This document shows positions 47,084-56,395 of a stretch of 64,000 nt of DNA, piece by piece. The DNA is taken from the NCBI RefSeq assembly GCF_014396385.1, contig NZ_CP060716.1, forward strand, positions 124,001-188,000, in the 5' to 3' direction. The translations under genes were made by a program, and so were the position numbers. The notes under the pieces were generated by a model. It was not told the origin of the DNA and made no database searches. It saw only the letters and a program-made list of their open reading frames with translations. The DNA is from Leucobacter denitrificans. GTDB lineage: Bacteria > Actinomycetota > Actinomycetes > Actinomycetales > Microbacteriaceae. Numbering within the stretch: the stretch's first letter is position 1; each line of letters opens with the position of its first letter.

Positions 47084-47091
47084 GGGTAACG

Positions 47092-47418
47092 CTATTCTGT
47101 CTGAGTGCTATCAGCAAAAATGAGCGTGGCAGCGTGTTCGCCGCTGTCAGCCATGGGTCCGCTGCTGAAGCTTGGGGCTGCGGCTCCCAGCTTGGCGGCA
47201 ACCTCGGCGGCTGAGAGGCCTTCTACTGTATAAATTGCTACATACCGTACGAAGGCGTCGGGATCTGGATTCCATGCCCGGTGACGAGAGACCGCGGTGA
47301 TCTCAGGAATTGCTGCACGCACCTCGGGAATGTGCGTGGAGGTGTACCACTCATTGAACGCTTGCTCCTCTGCAGCACTGCTTGGGCTCGCGTGGGCAAT
47401 AAATACTGATTGTGACAT
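47092..47418 (-). CDS. EthD-like dimeric alpha-beta barrel protein
   Basis: 108 residues; the start VFIAHASPSSAAEEQAFNEW with YTSTHIPEVRAAIPEITAV carries the NxWYxxxHxPE pattern of EthD/ABM-type barrels. Members occur next to oxygenases and degradation genes; function mostly unknown. First gene of the operon with the hydrolase. The cluster operator at 47481-47500 lies just upstream, with a minus-strand TACAAT (47473-47468) as likely -10. Confidence 0.8.
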   Translation of the reverse strand: MSQSVFIAHASPSSAAEEQAFNEWYTSTHIPEVRAAIPEITAVSRHRAWNPDPDAFVRYVAIYTVEGLSAAEVAAKLGAAAPSFSSGPMADSGEHAATLIFADSTQTE

Positions 47419-47480
47419 GACGCTCTCCTAGGGTCTTTGTTGATATAGATGGACAATGAATACGTTATTGTAGAAAATGG

Positions 47481-47500
47481 TACCGTAAGGATCACAGTAA
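47481..47500. promoter_or_regulatory. Cluster operator motif, site 1 (TACCGTA-N5-CACAGTAA)
   Basis: Lies between the divergent EthD-like and aldehyde dehydrogenase genes. The two half-sites start 12 bases apart. On the minus strand TACGGTA is followed after seven bases by the -10-like TACAAT. Related sites are at 49158, 52709, 56636 and 62073. Confidence 0.6.
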
Positions 47501-47599
47501 CGCACGGCTTCAGTTTTATTAGGCCCTGCCATATTTTTACGAGTATTTCGCGCAAGATAGCGCCGTAGGCACGACGAAAACAATGGAGTGAGGAAAAGC

Positions 47600-49048
47600 A
47601 TGAGTCAATCAGCACAAACGATATTCATTAATGGTCAATGGCGGGAAGCCATTGATGGTGCGAGTTTTCAGGTCACAGACCCCAGCACGGGTGAAGTCAT
47701 CGGTCATGCATCCGACGGTAGCCGCGCGGACGCAGATGCTGCGATTGCGGCGGCCGCTGCGGCCTTCCCAGCATGGTCACAGACGACTGCCTATCAGCGC
47801 GCAGAGATTCTGCAACGCGCGCATGATCTCATGCGCGAACGACAAGAAGAACTTGCTCAGCTGATGACGAAAGAGCAGGGTAAGCCGTTAAAGGCCTCGC
47901 GTAACGAGGTGGGGTATGCTGCAGATTTCTTGCGTTGGTTCGCCGGAGAGGCTCTCCGCATCGGCGGCTCCACTATTCCTTCAGCGCGTGCCGACCAGCG
48001 TTTTGTGACCATTCACCAGCCAGTCGGAGTGATCGCAGCGATCACGCCGTGGAATTATCCCATTTCCATGATCACCCGAAAGATTGGTCCGGCGCTTGCT
48101 GCAGGCTGCACCTCGGTGCTGAAGCCAGCTGCCCTCACGCCACTGTGCGCGGCAGCAACCCTTGAGATTTTCCGCGAAGCGGGAGTACCTGACGGCGTAA
48201 TTAACCAAGTTACTACGAGCCACGCAGCCGAGGTGGGCGACGCATTTATCGAATCCCGCGACGTGCGCAAGATTACCTTCACGGGTTCAACCGCGGTTGG
48301 CCGCAAGATCGCAGGTCAAGCGAGTGAAGCCATGAAGCGCGTCTCTGTCGAGCTCGGTGGCCACGCTCCGTTCATCGTCTTCCCTGACGCCGATCCAGTC
48401 CACGCCGCGAAGGGCGCAGCGCTAGTGAAATTCCTGAATATGGGGCAAGCTTGCATCAGCCCGAACCGTATCTATGTGCACCGTTCGATTTACGATACGT
48501 TCCTTGAAACGTTGCAATCAAGAGTCTCGGCCCTCAAAGTAGGCCGTGGCACAGAAACAGGCGTATCGATCGGACCACTCATTGATGACCGCGCTACCGC
48601 GAAGATGGTGGAGCAGGTCGAGGATGCCCGCGGGAAGGGCGCGCGTGTTCTCACTGGTGGCGAACGGGTGACGGTTGATGGCCTTGCAGGGGAAAACTTC
48701 TATAGCCCAACCGTGCTTGCAGACGTCACTCCCGACATGTTGATTTCGTCAGAAGAGACCTTCGGTCCGATCGCGGCGGTGACCCCATTCGATACCGAAG
48801 AAGAAGTTATCGAGTTGGCCAATGATACCGAGTACGGCCTTGCGGCTTACGTCTACACGAAAGACCTTTCGACAGCCATTCGGGTTACCGAAAAGTTGCA
48901 TTTTGGAATGGTGGGCGTGAACGACATCAACCCCACGTCTGCCGCCGCCCCGTTCGGTGGCGTGAAGGATAGCGGTTTGGGTCGCGAAGGCGGCGCTGAG
49001 GGCATTTTTGAGTACCTTGATGTCAAGCTGATCGGTCTCTCCGTGTAG
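47600..49048 (+). CDS. NAD(P)-dependent aldehyde dehydrogenase, succinate-semialdehyde-dehydrogenase-like
   Basis: 482 residues from the ATG at 47600 with AGGA seven bases upstream. Catalytic Glu is in SVELGGHAP and catalytic Cys in MGQACISPNRIYV; WNYPISMITRKIGPALAAGC and the GSTAVGRKIA nucleotide loop are present. SSADH/GabD-type sequence around the active site. It may oxidise an aldehyde released by the pathway. The promoter region carries cluster operator site 1. Confidence 0.92.
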   Translation: MSQSAQTIFINGQWREAIDGASFQVTDPSTGEVIGHASDGSRADADAAIAAAAAAFPAWSQTTAYQRAEILQRAHDLMRERQEELAQLMTKEQGKPLKASRNEVGYAADFLRWFAGEALRIGGSTIPSARADQRFVTIHQPVGVIAAITPWNYPISMITRKIGPALAAGCTSVLKPAALTPLCAAATLEIFREAGVPDGVINQVTTSHAAEVGDAFIESRDVRKITFTGSTAVGRKIAGQASEAMKRVSVELGGHAPFIVFPDADPVHAAKGAALVKFLNMGQACISPNRIYVHRSIYDTFLETLQSRVSALKVGRGTETGVSIGPLIDDRATAKMVEQVEDARGKGARVLTGGERVTVDGLAGENFYSPTVLADVTPDMLISSEETFGPIAAVTPFDTEEEVIELANDTEYGLAAYVYTKDLSTAIRVTEKLHFGMVGVNDINPTSAAAPFGGVKDSGLGREGGAEGIFEYLDVKLIGLSV

Positions 49049-49080
49049 TTTCTCGTCGATCGGGAGAAAATCTACCTTCG

Positions 49081-49111
49081 GTTTGGGGACGACATAACGT
49101 CGTCCCCAAAC
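49081..49111 (+). terminator. 13-bp perfect stem-loop after the aldehyde dehydrogenase gene
   Basis: GTTTGGGGACGAC pairs perfectly with 49099-49111 around a five-base loop, about 32 bases after the stop. No strong T-run. Confidence 0.65.
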
Positions 49112-49157
49112 CCGTTGTAAGCGTAAAAAATCGTCCGGAAATGGATCCTGCAACGAA

Positions 49158-49177
49158 TACCGAAAGCACTACAGTAA
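49158..49177 (+). promoter_or_regulatory. Cluster operator motif, site 2 (TACCGAA-N5-TACAGTAA)
   Basis: Upstream of the acyl-CoA dehydrogenase gene. Half-sites start 12 bases apart, and TATGCT (49181-49186), a likely -10, follows after three bases. Confidence 0.6.
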
Positions 49178-49263
49178 TGATATGCTGAGGTAGGGCCTTA
49201 CCTCTGCCAACGAAAGCGCTTTAAACCTTCAATCATTTTGAACACAACGATGTGGAGATATCC

Positions 49264-51414
49264 ATGGCACTACCAATTACAGAAGAACACCAGGACCTTG
49301 CAGAATCAGTTCGTGCGTTACTCGGAGCCGAAGACGCACTTGCGACAGTTCGTGCAACATACGACGGAGATTATTCTGGACTGGAGCGGCTCTGGCCTCG
49401 CTTCGGGGAGCAGTTCTTACTAGGCCTTCACGTCCCTGAAGAAGACGGCGGCGAGGGGTTCACGCTAGCGGAGACGGCGGTGGTGCTTGAAGAGCTCGGC
49501 CGTGCGCTGAGCGGCTCAGGGGTAGCTGCATCAGTCACAGTGACCGAAGCGCTCGTAACGCACGGAACCGCAGAGGTCAAAGAGAAATTTTTGTCGAAGC
49601 TGGCAAGCGGTGAACTCCGAGTAGGGCTGGGCCTGTCGGCCAACCTCTCTGTGGATTCACAAGGCCTCAGCGGAACCACGGGCCCAGTAATTGGGGGAGC
49701 ATCTGGAGATGTCGTCGCTCTTGTCAACGGCGACGATCTCGTACTTTTGGCGCCAACAGAGGCTGCGGTAGCCCTCAACCCTATCGAAAACAGTCTCGAC
49801 CCCTCCCTGCAGTTGGGAGAAGCAGAACTCAGTCTCAAATCCGACCAGACCACTGTCGTGGAAGGTGCAGGACGGACCGCACGGTATGTTGCTCGGCTGG
49901 CCTTTTCCGCTGAAGCTATCGGCGCCTCTTCTGCCGTGCTTGAGCAGGCGCTCGAATATTCAAAAGTACGTGAACAATTCGGCCGCACCATTGGTTCGTT
50001 CCAAGCAATCAAACATCATCTCGCCAACATGCTTGTTGCAAACGAGCAAGCTATCGCTGCTGTCTGGGACGCGGCACGCACGAAACCTGACAACACTCAG
50101 TTCACCGTTGCGACCGATGTTGCCGTCACCCAGGCGCTCCAAGCGTTCATCGAAAACGCCCAACAGAACGTGCAAATTCACGGCGGAATTGGGTTCACGT
50201 GGGAGCACAACGCGCATTTATACATGCGTCGTGCTCGGGCTATTGCAGCTCTTGTCGCTCCCGAACGTGAGGTTCTCGATGACATCTATGTGTGGGCAGA
50301 CGGTGGAAATACTCGAAAATACGGCATTGATTTGCCCGAAGAAGCAGAAGAATACCGGGTACAAGCCAGGGAATTCCGTAAAGAATTTGATGCACTCAGC
50401 GGAGACGCTCAGCGCAAATTCTGGGCGGATTCTGGCTACATGTTTCCCCACTACCCAAAGCCTTACGGCAGAGGAGCCGACCCCGTGGAACAGCTCGTCA
50501 TTGAGGAAGAGCTGGGTGACATGCAGTTACCGAACATGGGGATTACCTGGGTCATGATCACGCTTATTCAGCAAGCAACGCAGGAACAGGTCGACCGTTG
50601 GGTCACCCCTACTCTCTACGGTGAGTATGTCTGGTGCCAGCTTTTCAGTGAACCCGGAGCCGGGTCTGATGCCGCTGCAGTGTCGACTCGCGCGGTAAAA
50701 GTTGATGGGGGTTGGCGTCTCACCGGGCAAAAGGTATGGACCAGTGGGGCCCAAAACAGCAATCGAGGTCTGATCACCGTCCGAACAGATCCGAGTGCTC
50801 CCAAGCATAAAGGCATCACAACGATGGTTGTAGATATGCAAGCTGAGGGCGTTGACATTCGACCGTTACGCGAAATGAGTGGGGACGCGCTCTTTAATGA
50901 GGTGTTCTTCGACGACGTGTTTGTTCCCGACTCCGATGTCGTTGGCACAGTCAATGACGGGTGGAAGGTTGCACGGGCGACACTCGGGAACGAGCGTGTA
51001 TCGATCGGAGCAGGAAACAGTGCGTCGTTTGAAGCTGGTGATCTGCCAGCCCTTATCTCACAGGTGAATTTGCAGAACGATAACGCAGTAACACAGGCTG
51101 CCGCGAAGATGCTTGTCGAAGAGCACACCATGCGCTTGCTGAACTTACGTAGTGTAGCTCGGGCCGTGCAGGCATCAGGACCCGGTGTTGAGGGCAATAT
51201 CGGGAAGCTTATCTCGGCCGAGCACTCGCAGGGTGTCACTGAACTCGGGATGACGATCGCCGGAGAAGCAGGTGTCACAGGAAAGTTCCCCGAACTTTCA
51301 TATGAGTACCTGTTTGCTCGGTGCTACAGCATCGCCGGTGGAACATCAGAAGTCACGCGAAATGTTATTGCAGAACGGATTCTAGGTCTTCCCCGTGATC
51401 CACTCAACAAATAG
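49264..51414 (+). CDS. Double-length acyl-CoA dehydrogenase (two fused ACAD domains)
   Basis: 716 residues from the ATG at 49264 (GGAG six bases upstream). Residues 1 to about 350 form one ACAD unit (TEEHQDLAESVRALLG, LHVPEEDGGEGFTLAETAVV, REQFGRTIGSFQAIKHHLAN, IQIH-type QIHGGIGFTWEHNAHLYM). Residues 370-716 form the second (MQLPNMGITWVMITLIQQAT, FSEPGAGSDAAAVSTRAV, GGTSEVTRNVIAERILG). Only the second has the FAD-contacting GAGSD loop. Steroid-degrading actinobacteria use ACADs made of two different halves; this fused version may be the equivalent. Followed 32 bases later by enoyl-CoA hydratase. Confidence 0.92.
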   Translation: MALPITEEHQDLAESVRALLGAEDALATVRATYDGDYSGLERLWPRFGEQFLLGLHVPEEDGGEGFTLAETAVVLEELGRALSGSGVAASVTVTEALVTHGTAEVKEKFLSKLASGELRVGLGLSANLSVDSQGLSGTTGPVIGGASGDVVALVNGDDLVLLAPTEAAVALNPIENSLDPSLQLGEAELSLKSDQTTVVEGAGRTARYVARLAFSAEAIGASSAVLEQALEYSKVREQFGRTIGSFQAIKHHLANMLVANEQAIAAVWDAARTKPDNTQFTVATDVAVTQALQAFIENAQQNVQIHGGIGFTWEHNAHLYMRRARAIAALVAPEREVLDDIYVWADGGNTRKYGIDLPEEAEEYRVQAREFRKEFDALSGDAQRKFWADSGYMFPHYPKPYGRGADPVEQLVIEEELGDMQLPNMGITWVMITLIQQATQEQVDRWVTPTLYGEYVWCQLFSEPGAGSDAAAVSTRAVKVDGGWRLTGQKVWTSGAQNSNRGLITVRTDPSAPKHKGITTMVVDMQAEGVDIRPLREMSGDALFNEVFFDDVFVPDSDVVGTVNDGWKVARATLGNERVSIGAGNSASFEAGDLPALISQVNLQNDNAVTQAAAKMLVEEHTMRLLNLRSVARAVQASGPGVEGNIGKLISAEHSQGVTELGMTIAGEAGVTGKFPELSYEYLFARCYSIAGGTSEVTRNVIAERILGLPRDPLNK

Positions 51415-51446
51415 AAACATGGCATTGGACCCAAAGGAGTACATTT

Positions 51447-52250
51447 ATGGCTGATCAGTCAACGAACGAGGTGCTGGTCGAGCGTCGTGGGCACACGATG
51501 CTCATTACCATCAACCGCCCGGAGGCGCGAAACGCGTGTAACCACGCGGTATGGGTCGGGGTCGGCGATGCCCTCGAAGAAGCAGAAAGCGACGATAGTG
51601 TTCGCGCTATTGTTATCACCGGGGCCGGAGACAAAGCATTCTCTGCCGGTGCAGATCTCAAAGCAATCGCTCGTGGTGAGCAAATTGTTCCGGATGGAAA
51701 ATATGCGGAATGGAGTTTCGCTGGGTTCGCCAACCATCCGGTGAAGAAGCCTACAATCGCCGCGGTTAACGGAACGGCCCTCGGTGGGGGCATGGAACTT
51801 GTGCTCGCATCCGATTTGATTGTTGCGAGCGAGACTGCCATTTTCGGCCTCACTGAGGCAAAGGTCGGACTGGTCGCAGCAGCCGGGGGAGCTTTTCGCT
51901 TGAGCCAGCGGATCGCCCCCGTCGTGGCCATGGAGATGCTCTTGACGGGCGCTCCTATCGACGCAAATCGTGCGCTTGAACTGAACCTCATCAACCGAGT
52001 GGTTCCGCAATCAGAGGTCGTCGACGCGGCGATCGCTCTCGCTGAAGAAATCGGTGCGAATGCCCCCCTTTCCGTCCAAGCACACAAACGGTTGGCTTTA
52101 GGCTACAACGTAGATGGAGAGCGCCCGCTCGACGCTGCTGGTTGGGCTGCGACTGCCAAACTCATGGACGAGGTATCGGCTTCGGAAGACGCTCAGGAAG
52201 GGCCTCGTGCCTTTGCGGAGAAACGCAAGCCGAACTGGTCAGGTCGATAA
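51447..52250 (+). CDS. Enoyl-CoA hydratase/isomerase (crotonase)
   Basis: 267 residues. Oxyanion-hole segments are AFSAGADLKAIARGE and AAVNGTALGGGMELVLASDL; the region FGLTEAKVGLVAAAGGAFRL has glutamate only in TEAKVG, with AAAGG replacing the usual acidic residue, so hydratase or isomerase type is uncertain. AAAGGAG precedes the ATG. Ends with the typical FAEKRKPNWSG. Same operon as the double ACAD; a strong terminator follows. Confidence 0.9.
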   Translation: MADQSTNEVLVERRGHTMLITINRPEARNACNHAVWVGVGDALEEAESDDSVRAIVITGAGDKAFSAGADLKAIARGEQIVPDGKYAEWSFAGFANHPVKKPTIAAVNGTALGGGMELVLASDLIVASETAIFGLTEAKVGLVAAAGGAFRLSQRIAPVVAMEMLLTGAPIDANRALELNLINRVVPQSEVVDAAIALAEEIGANAPLSVQAHKRLALGYNVDGERPLDAAGWAATAKLMDEVSASEDAQEGPRAFAEKRKPNWSGR

Positions 52251-52257
52251 CACTACA

Positions 52258-52295
52258 CGGCGTTGCCCCTAACACTCCGGGGGCAACGCCGTTTT
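52258..52295 (+). terminator. Rho-independent terminator after the crotonase gene
   Basis: CGGCGTTGCCCC pairs perfectly with GGGGCAACGCCG across a 10-base loop and is followed by TTTT. The strongest classical terminator in the window. Confidence 0.9.
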
Positions 52296-52322
52296 CTGTA
52301 GGAGAGAGACGAGACGTTACAC

Positions 52323-52502
52323 ATGCGTGTGGTACCCGCGCCCCCATGGTTCATCACCGGCGTCGTTGCCCTGAGCGGACTGGCCGCGTCACTGAACCAG
52401 ACCCTCGTCATTCCACTCCTTCCTGGTTTTCCCAAAGCTCTGGGAATCACAGGAGATGACGCAGGCTGGCTCATCACAGTGACGCTCTGGTACGCGGGGT
52501 GA
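52323..52502 (+). pseudogene. MFS transporter N-terminal remnant
   Basis: 59 codons from ATG to TGA: MRVVPAPPWFITGVVALSGL, AASLNQTLVIPLLPGFPKAL, then GWLITVTLWYAG and stop. It matches the first helices of the MFS gene at 42834 (SGLAASLNQTLVIPLLP is identical). The remaining helices are absent. A decayed duplicate of the exporter. Confidence 0.85.
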
Positions 52503-52898
52503 CTGTGCTAGCAATTGCTGTAAAGGGTGTTTCGGGTTAGGAGAGTCAGAACCCCAAATCTGACACCCTAATGCTGGATATTCTCTTGGAGCGCTGATTT
52601 ACCGTCGGCGGACCAACCCACGGGGAATCCGGAACGACTCGGGACGCCGGAGAAGTGACGCTTTGGAGCTCGGTCCACGAGATTGACCTAGAAGCAATAG
52701 TGAATTCATTACAGTACACTTTACGGTATGCGATATAGTGTTCCTAACATGCACGTAGACGGTTGCGCATTCAGGGATGACGCCAAACCTCTCTCGATAA
52801 CAACTAGAGCGTAGCCGCGAATGCAGAGGAACGGATAAGCTCGCGTTTTTTAGCGTAACACCACAGTAGTTTTCCCGAACGGCGGAATGGAGAAATTA
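52503..52898 (+). other. Intergenic region upstream of etfB
   Basis: No gene seen from the MFS remnant to etfB. It carries the cluster operator (52709-52728) and a TATAGT -10 (52734-52739), giving a long 5' leader of about 150 bases before etfB. Confidence 0.5.
52709..52728 (-). promoter_or_regulatory. Cluster operator motif, site 3 (TACCGTA-N5-TACTGTAA)
   Basis: Read on the minus strand as TACCGTA-AAGTG-TACTGTAA, the best match to the motif. On the plus strand TATAGT (52734-52739) follows after five bases, so the site would cover the -35/-10 spacer of the etfBA promoter. Confidence 0.65.
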
Positions 52899-53675
52899 AT
52901 GAAGCTGATCGTCTTGGTCAAAGAGGTGCCTGATACCTTTGGTGACCGCAAGCTTAACCTGGAGACCGGTCTCGCTGACCGCAGCGCGAGTGACGCGGTG
53001 CTAGACGAAATTACTGAGCGCGCCATGGAGGTTGCGCTAGCGTATGCAGATGCCAATGAGGGCACTGAAGTCGTCGCGCTGTCACTCGCTCCAGAAGGGT
53101 CTGCGGCAACGGTGCGTAAGGCGCTCGCGATGGGGGCCGGCAGTGCGATTCACGTTGCTGACGATGCTCTGCTGGGCGCGGATATCGTTTTGACTGCCGA
53201 GGCGCTCGCCGCAGCAATCCAGCGTGCAGGCTTCGACATCGTGATCACTGGCAATACTTCAACTGACGGTTCTGGTGGCATGATGTCGGCGGCGATTGCC
53301 GAATACCTTGGGGTTCCGCATGCTTCGGGGCTGTCTTCAGTCGAGATCACTGACAGGCAGGTGAAGGGCACGCGACCTATCGATGGTGGGGTACAGCAGG
53401 TATCGGCGGAGCTTCCTGCGGTGGTATCGATCACAGAGGCTCTTCCAGATCCGAGATTCCCGAACTTTAAGGGGATTATGGCGGCGAAGAAAAAGCCTCT
53501 TGAGACGTTGTCGCTGGCAGATCTAAACGTTAATCCCGATGACCCCGAGGCTGCGCGTTCGATTATGCTTACGGTGGCTGAAAAGCCGCCGCGTGAAGCT
53601 GGTATCAAGATTACTGATGAGGGCGATGCGGGCGAGAAGCTCGCCGACTTCCTTATCGAGAACCGTTTGGTGTAA
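52899..53675 (+). CDS. etfB: Electron transfer flavoprotein subunit beta
   Basis: 258 residues from the ATG at 52899 with GGAG seven bases upstream. MKLIVLVKEVPDTFGDRKLN, VVALSLAPEGSAATVRKALA, and DIVITGNTSTDGSGGMMSAA with AEYLGVPHASG are ETF-beta signatures. With EtfA it takes electrons from acyl-CoA dehydrogenases. etfA follows 12 bases downstream. Confidence 0.96.
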   Translation: MKLIVLVKEVPDTFGDRKLNLETGLADRSASDAVLDEITERAMEVALAYADANEGTEVVALSLAPEGSAATVRKALAMGAGSAIHVADDALLGADIVLTAEALAAAIQRAGFDIVITGNTSTDGSGGMMSAAIAEYLGVPHASGLSSVEITDRQVKGTRPIDGGVQQVSAELPAVVSITEALPDPRFPNFKGIMAAKKKPLETLSLADLNVNPDDPEAARSIMLTVAEKPPREAGIKITDEGDAGEKLADFLIENRLV

Positions 53676-53687
53676 GGGAGAAAAACG

Positions 53688-54659
53688 ATGGCTGAATTCG
53701 CTCAAGACGCAATACTTGTTGTCGCCGAGACAACCCCAGACGGTGCTCTTGCAAAGACTGCCGCCGAACTTATTGGTGCTGCTTCGCTCGTCGGCACTCC
53801 CGTCGCATTACTCCTTGGTAAAGCTGAGCTTGCGACTGAGCTTGCGGAGCTCGGGGCTGCGCGGGTACTCGTAGCAGAAGACGCTGCGGGTGCAGATCTT
53901 GTGGTTCCTGCGGTCGACGCGCTTACTCGGGCTACTCAGTCAGTGCAGCCCGATGCGATTGTGCTGGCGCACTCGCACGACGGCCGGGACATTGCTGCAC
54001 GCTTTGCGGTACGCACGAAGCGTGCAGTGTCAGTAGACGCAGTCGGAATTGCGCGGGATGATCTGGGCATTGTTGCAAACCATTCGGTGTATGGCGGCGC
54101 CTATAACACTTCGTCGACCTCGACCTTTGGTGCTCCGGTCATCACCCTTCGGCAGGGCTCTGTTGATGCTAGGGCGGCGTCACAGCCGCTCGTGCAGGAA
54201 TCTCTGTCGGCTGAAGCATCAGGGAAACCTGCTGCGAAGATTGAATCGTTTGAAGTTGAGACCCTGGTATCGCTCCGTCCGGAACTGCGTGGTGCTGTAA
54301 AGGTTGTTTCGGGTGGGCGAGGTCTTGGGTCACAAGAGAAGTTTGCTCTCGTTGAGGAACTTGCGGATGTCCTGGGTGCAGCCGTAGGCGCGTCCCGAGC
54401 TGCAGTGGATGCGGGCTATGTTCCCGCAAGCCACCAGGTGGGCCAAACTGGGGTGTCCGTCTCACCACAGCTGTACATCGCCCTCGGTATTTCTGGAGCG
54501 ATTCAGCACCGTGCCGGTATGCAGACTTCGAAGAATATTGTCGCGATCAATAAGGATGCCGATTCGCCGATCTTCGAGGTTGCTGATTTTGGTGTTGTCG
54601 GTGACCTCTTTCAGGTCGTACCTCAGCTCATCAAGGCGCTCGAAGCCCGAAAGAAGTAA
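53688..54659 (+). CDS. etfA: Electron transfer flavoprotein subunit alpha
   Basis: 323 residues. C-terminal FAD domain shows [60 protein letters not shown] and [20 protein letters not shown], all conserved. Stop overlaps the ATG of the cytochrome b gene by one base (TAATG), which ties ETF to that membrane protein. Confidence 0.96.
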   Translation: MAEFAQDAILVVAETTPDGALAKTAAELIGAASLVGTPVALLLGKAELATELAELGAARVLVAEDAAGADLVVPAVDALTRATQSVQPDAIVLAHSHDGRDIAARFAVRTKRAVSVDAVGIARDDLGIVANHSVYGGAYNTSSTSTFGAPVITLRQGSVDARAASQPLVQESLSAEASGKPAAKIESFEVETLVSLRPELRGAVKVVSGGRGLGSQEKFALVEELADVLGAAVGASRAAVDAGYVPASHQVGQTGVSVSPQLYIALGISGAIQHRAGMQTSKNIVAINKDADSPIFEVADFGVVGDLFQVVPQLIKALEARKK

Positions 54660-56395
54660 TGGTGGCCACGTACACAGAATTATTACGTCAGGGTCTGCCG
54701 CGCTCTCCTGGCGGGGAAGCTTGGCCCCCTGGTGGCGTACAAGCACAGCTCGTTGCTAAGACGCAAAAATCGAGTGTAGCCCCTGCGACGGCCGGTGAAC
54801 CGCCTGTGAATGTCGTGCCGGATACGGCAGAAGTTTCAGTTGCCGTTTCCGAGCCTTCAGCCCAACCCGCGGGCGAGGCTGACGCAGGGAGTGATGTGTC
54901 GAGTTCACAGGTGCTTCGCCAGGGGCTTCCCCGTACGACGGGCGGCGATCCTTGGCCTCAGGGTGGGGTTGTTGCAGGGAGCGCTGCGATGAACGCTGTA
55001 GTAACACCTCCTATTCCCGACCCTGGGGTGTCTACGAAGGCCACAGTAGAGCTTGAAGCTGACTCCGCTCCAGCACCTATTCCTCCGCAAGTGGACGGAA
55101 ATGTCACTGCGGATAGTAGGGAGTCTGTCGCCGACTTCGTTGCCGGAGACGTAGCCCTTCGCCGGGGCCTACCCAGGGTGATGGGCGGTCGACCGTGGCC
55201 TCCAGAAGGGTTTGCGCCCGCCTCCTCGGCACCGAAGGCAACTCGTCCCGTAGCGACTCCTCAGCAAGAAGCTCCTCCCGCGGTTGAACAGCCACCTGCG
55301 GCTGCGCCTCCACCTTCTGCGCCTCAACTGGCTCCGACAGCGCGTGCAGGTGAACCTGTTGCGGTTCCGCAAGCTGCTCCAGCTGCTCCAGCTGCGCGAC
55401 AAGGGCTGGCTGCTTCAACAGCCGCAGAATCGCCTGTGCAGTCGAAGCCAACGCCTGTGGTTGAGAAACCCGTGAAGCCGAAGCGTGAGCCGACCATGAT
55501 CGGTGAGAAGAGCTTAGCTCAGTGGGTGAAGCTTGTAGTGCTTGGCGGGATCGGGGCAATTATTGTTGCTGGAGTTCTCGTGCTCGCAGCTCGGGGCGTT
55601 ACGACGTTGCCGGGTGTGCCTGCATGGCTTGAGAAATACCCGGGGGAATATGACCTTCCGGAGTCTTCGGAGCCGGGGTTCCCTTGGTGGGCTCGTTGGA
55701 GCCATGCGCTCAATATTTTTCTGATCGTGCTCATCATTCGTTCTGGATTGTTAGTGCGCACGCAGCAGAAACCGCCCGCATTCTGGACTCCGAACAAGGG
55801 GGGCAAGAAGATCAGCATCAACCTGTGGTTACATACGTCACTTGATGTGCTCTGGCTTGTCAATGGTGTGCTTTTCGTCGTGCTTTTGTTTGTCTCCGGG
55901 CACTGGATGAGGGTCATTCCCACGAGTTGGGAAGTCTTCCCCAATGCGCTGTCGGCCCTCCTGCAGTACATGACGCTTGATTGGCCGACGGAAAACGGGT
56001 GGGTGAATTACAACAGCTTGCAGCAGATTATGTACTTCGTGATTATCTTTGTTGCGGCGCCGCTGGCAGCGATTACGGGCTTGCGGATGAGTGAGTGGTG
56101 GCCGAAGAATGCTGAGAAGCTAAATAAGTTCTATCCAGCACCGCTTGCTCGTGCACTGCACTTCCCGACGATGCTCTTCTTTGTGTTCTTTATTATTGTG
56201 CACGTGTTCCTGGTGTTCTCGACGGGAGCATTAAAGAACCTGAACCATATGTTTACGGGTACAGAGGCAGTGAACTGGACTGGTTTCTGGTTGTTCGCGC
56301 TGACGATCTTTGTCACGGTTGCTGGGTGGTTTGCGGCACGTCCGCTCATTATGGCGCCAATCGCAAACGTGTTTGGTAAGGTGAGCAACCGGTAA
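54659..56395 (+). CDS. Membrane cytochrome b/b6-type protein with three N-terminal LRxGLPR repeats
   Basis: 578 residues. Residues 1-190 contain three copies of the motif LRxGLPRxxGGxPWPxxG (9-26, 86-103, 167-184). A Pro/Ala-rich linker follows to about 285. Then six or so membrane helices of the formate-dehydrogenase gamma type, with candidate haem ligands in WARWSHALNIF, NLWLHTSLDVLW and RALHFPTMLFF plus FIIVHVFLVFSTG. It is coupled to etfA. No ETF:quinone oxidoreductase gene is in the window, so this protein may carry electrons from ETF to quinone; that is inference. The repeat motif is probably an attachment site for a soluble partner. Confidence 0.8.
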   Translation: MVATYTELLRQGLPRSPGGEAWPPGGVQAQLVAKTQKSSVAPATAGEPPVNVVPDTAEVSVAVSEPSAQPAGEADAGSDVSSSQVLRQGLPRTTGGDPWPQGGVVAGSAAMNAVVTPPIPDPGVSTKATVELEADSAPAPIPPQVDGNVTADSRESVADFVAGDVALRRGLPRVMGGRPWPPEGFAPASSAPKATRPVATPQQEAPPAVEQPPAAAPPPSAPQLAPTARAGEPVAVPQAAPAAPAARQGLAASTAAESPVQSKPTPVVEKPVKPKREPTMIGEKSLAQWVKLVVLGGIGAIIVAGVLVLAARGVTTLPGVPAWLEKYPGEYDLPESSEPGFPWWARWSHALNIFLIVLIIRSGLLVRTQQKPPAFWTPNKGGKKISINLWLHTSLDVLWLVNGVLFVVLLFVSGHWMRVIPTSWEVFPNALSALLQYMTLDWPTENGWVNYNSLQQIMYFVIIFVAAPLAAITGLRMSEWWPKNAEKLNKFYPAPLARALHFPTMLFFVFFIIVHVFLVFSTGALKNLNHMFTGTEAVNWTGFWLFALTIFVTVAGWFAARPLIMAPIANVFGKVSNR

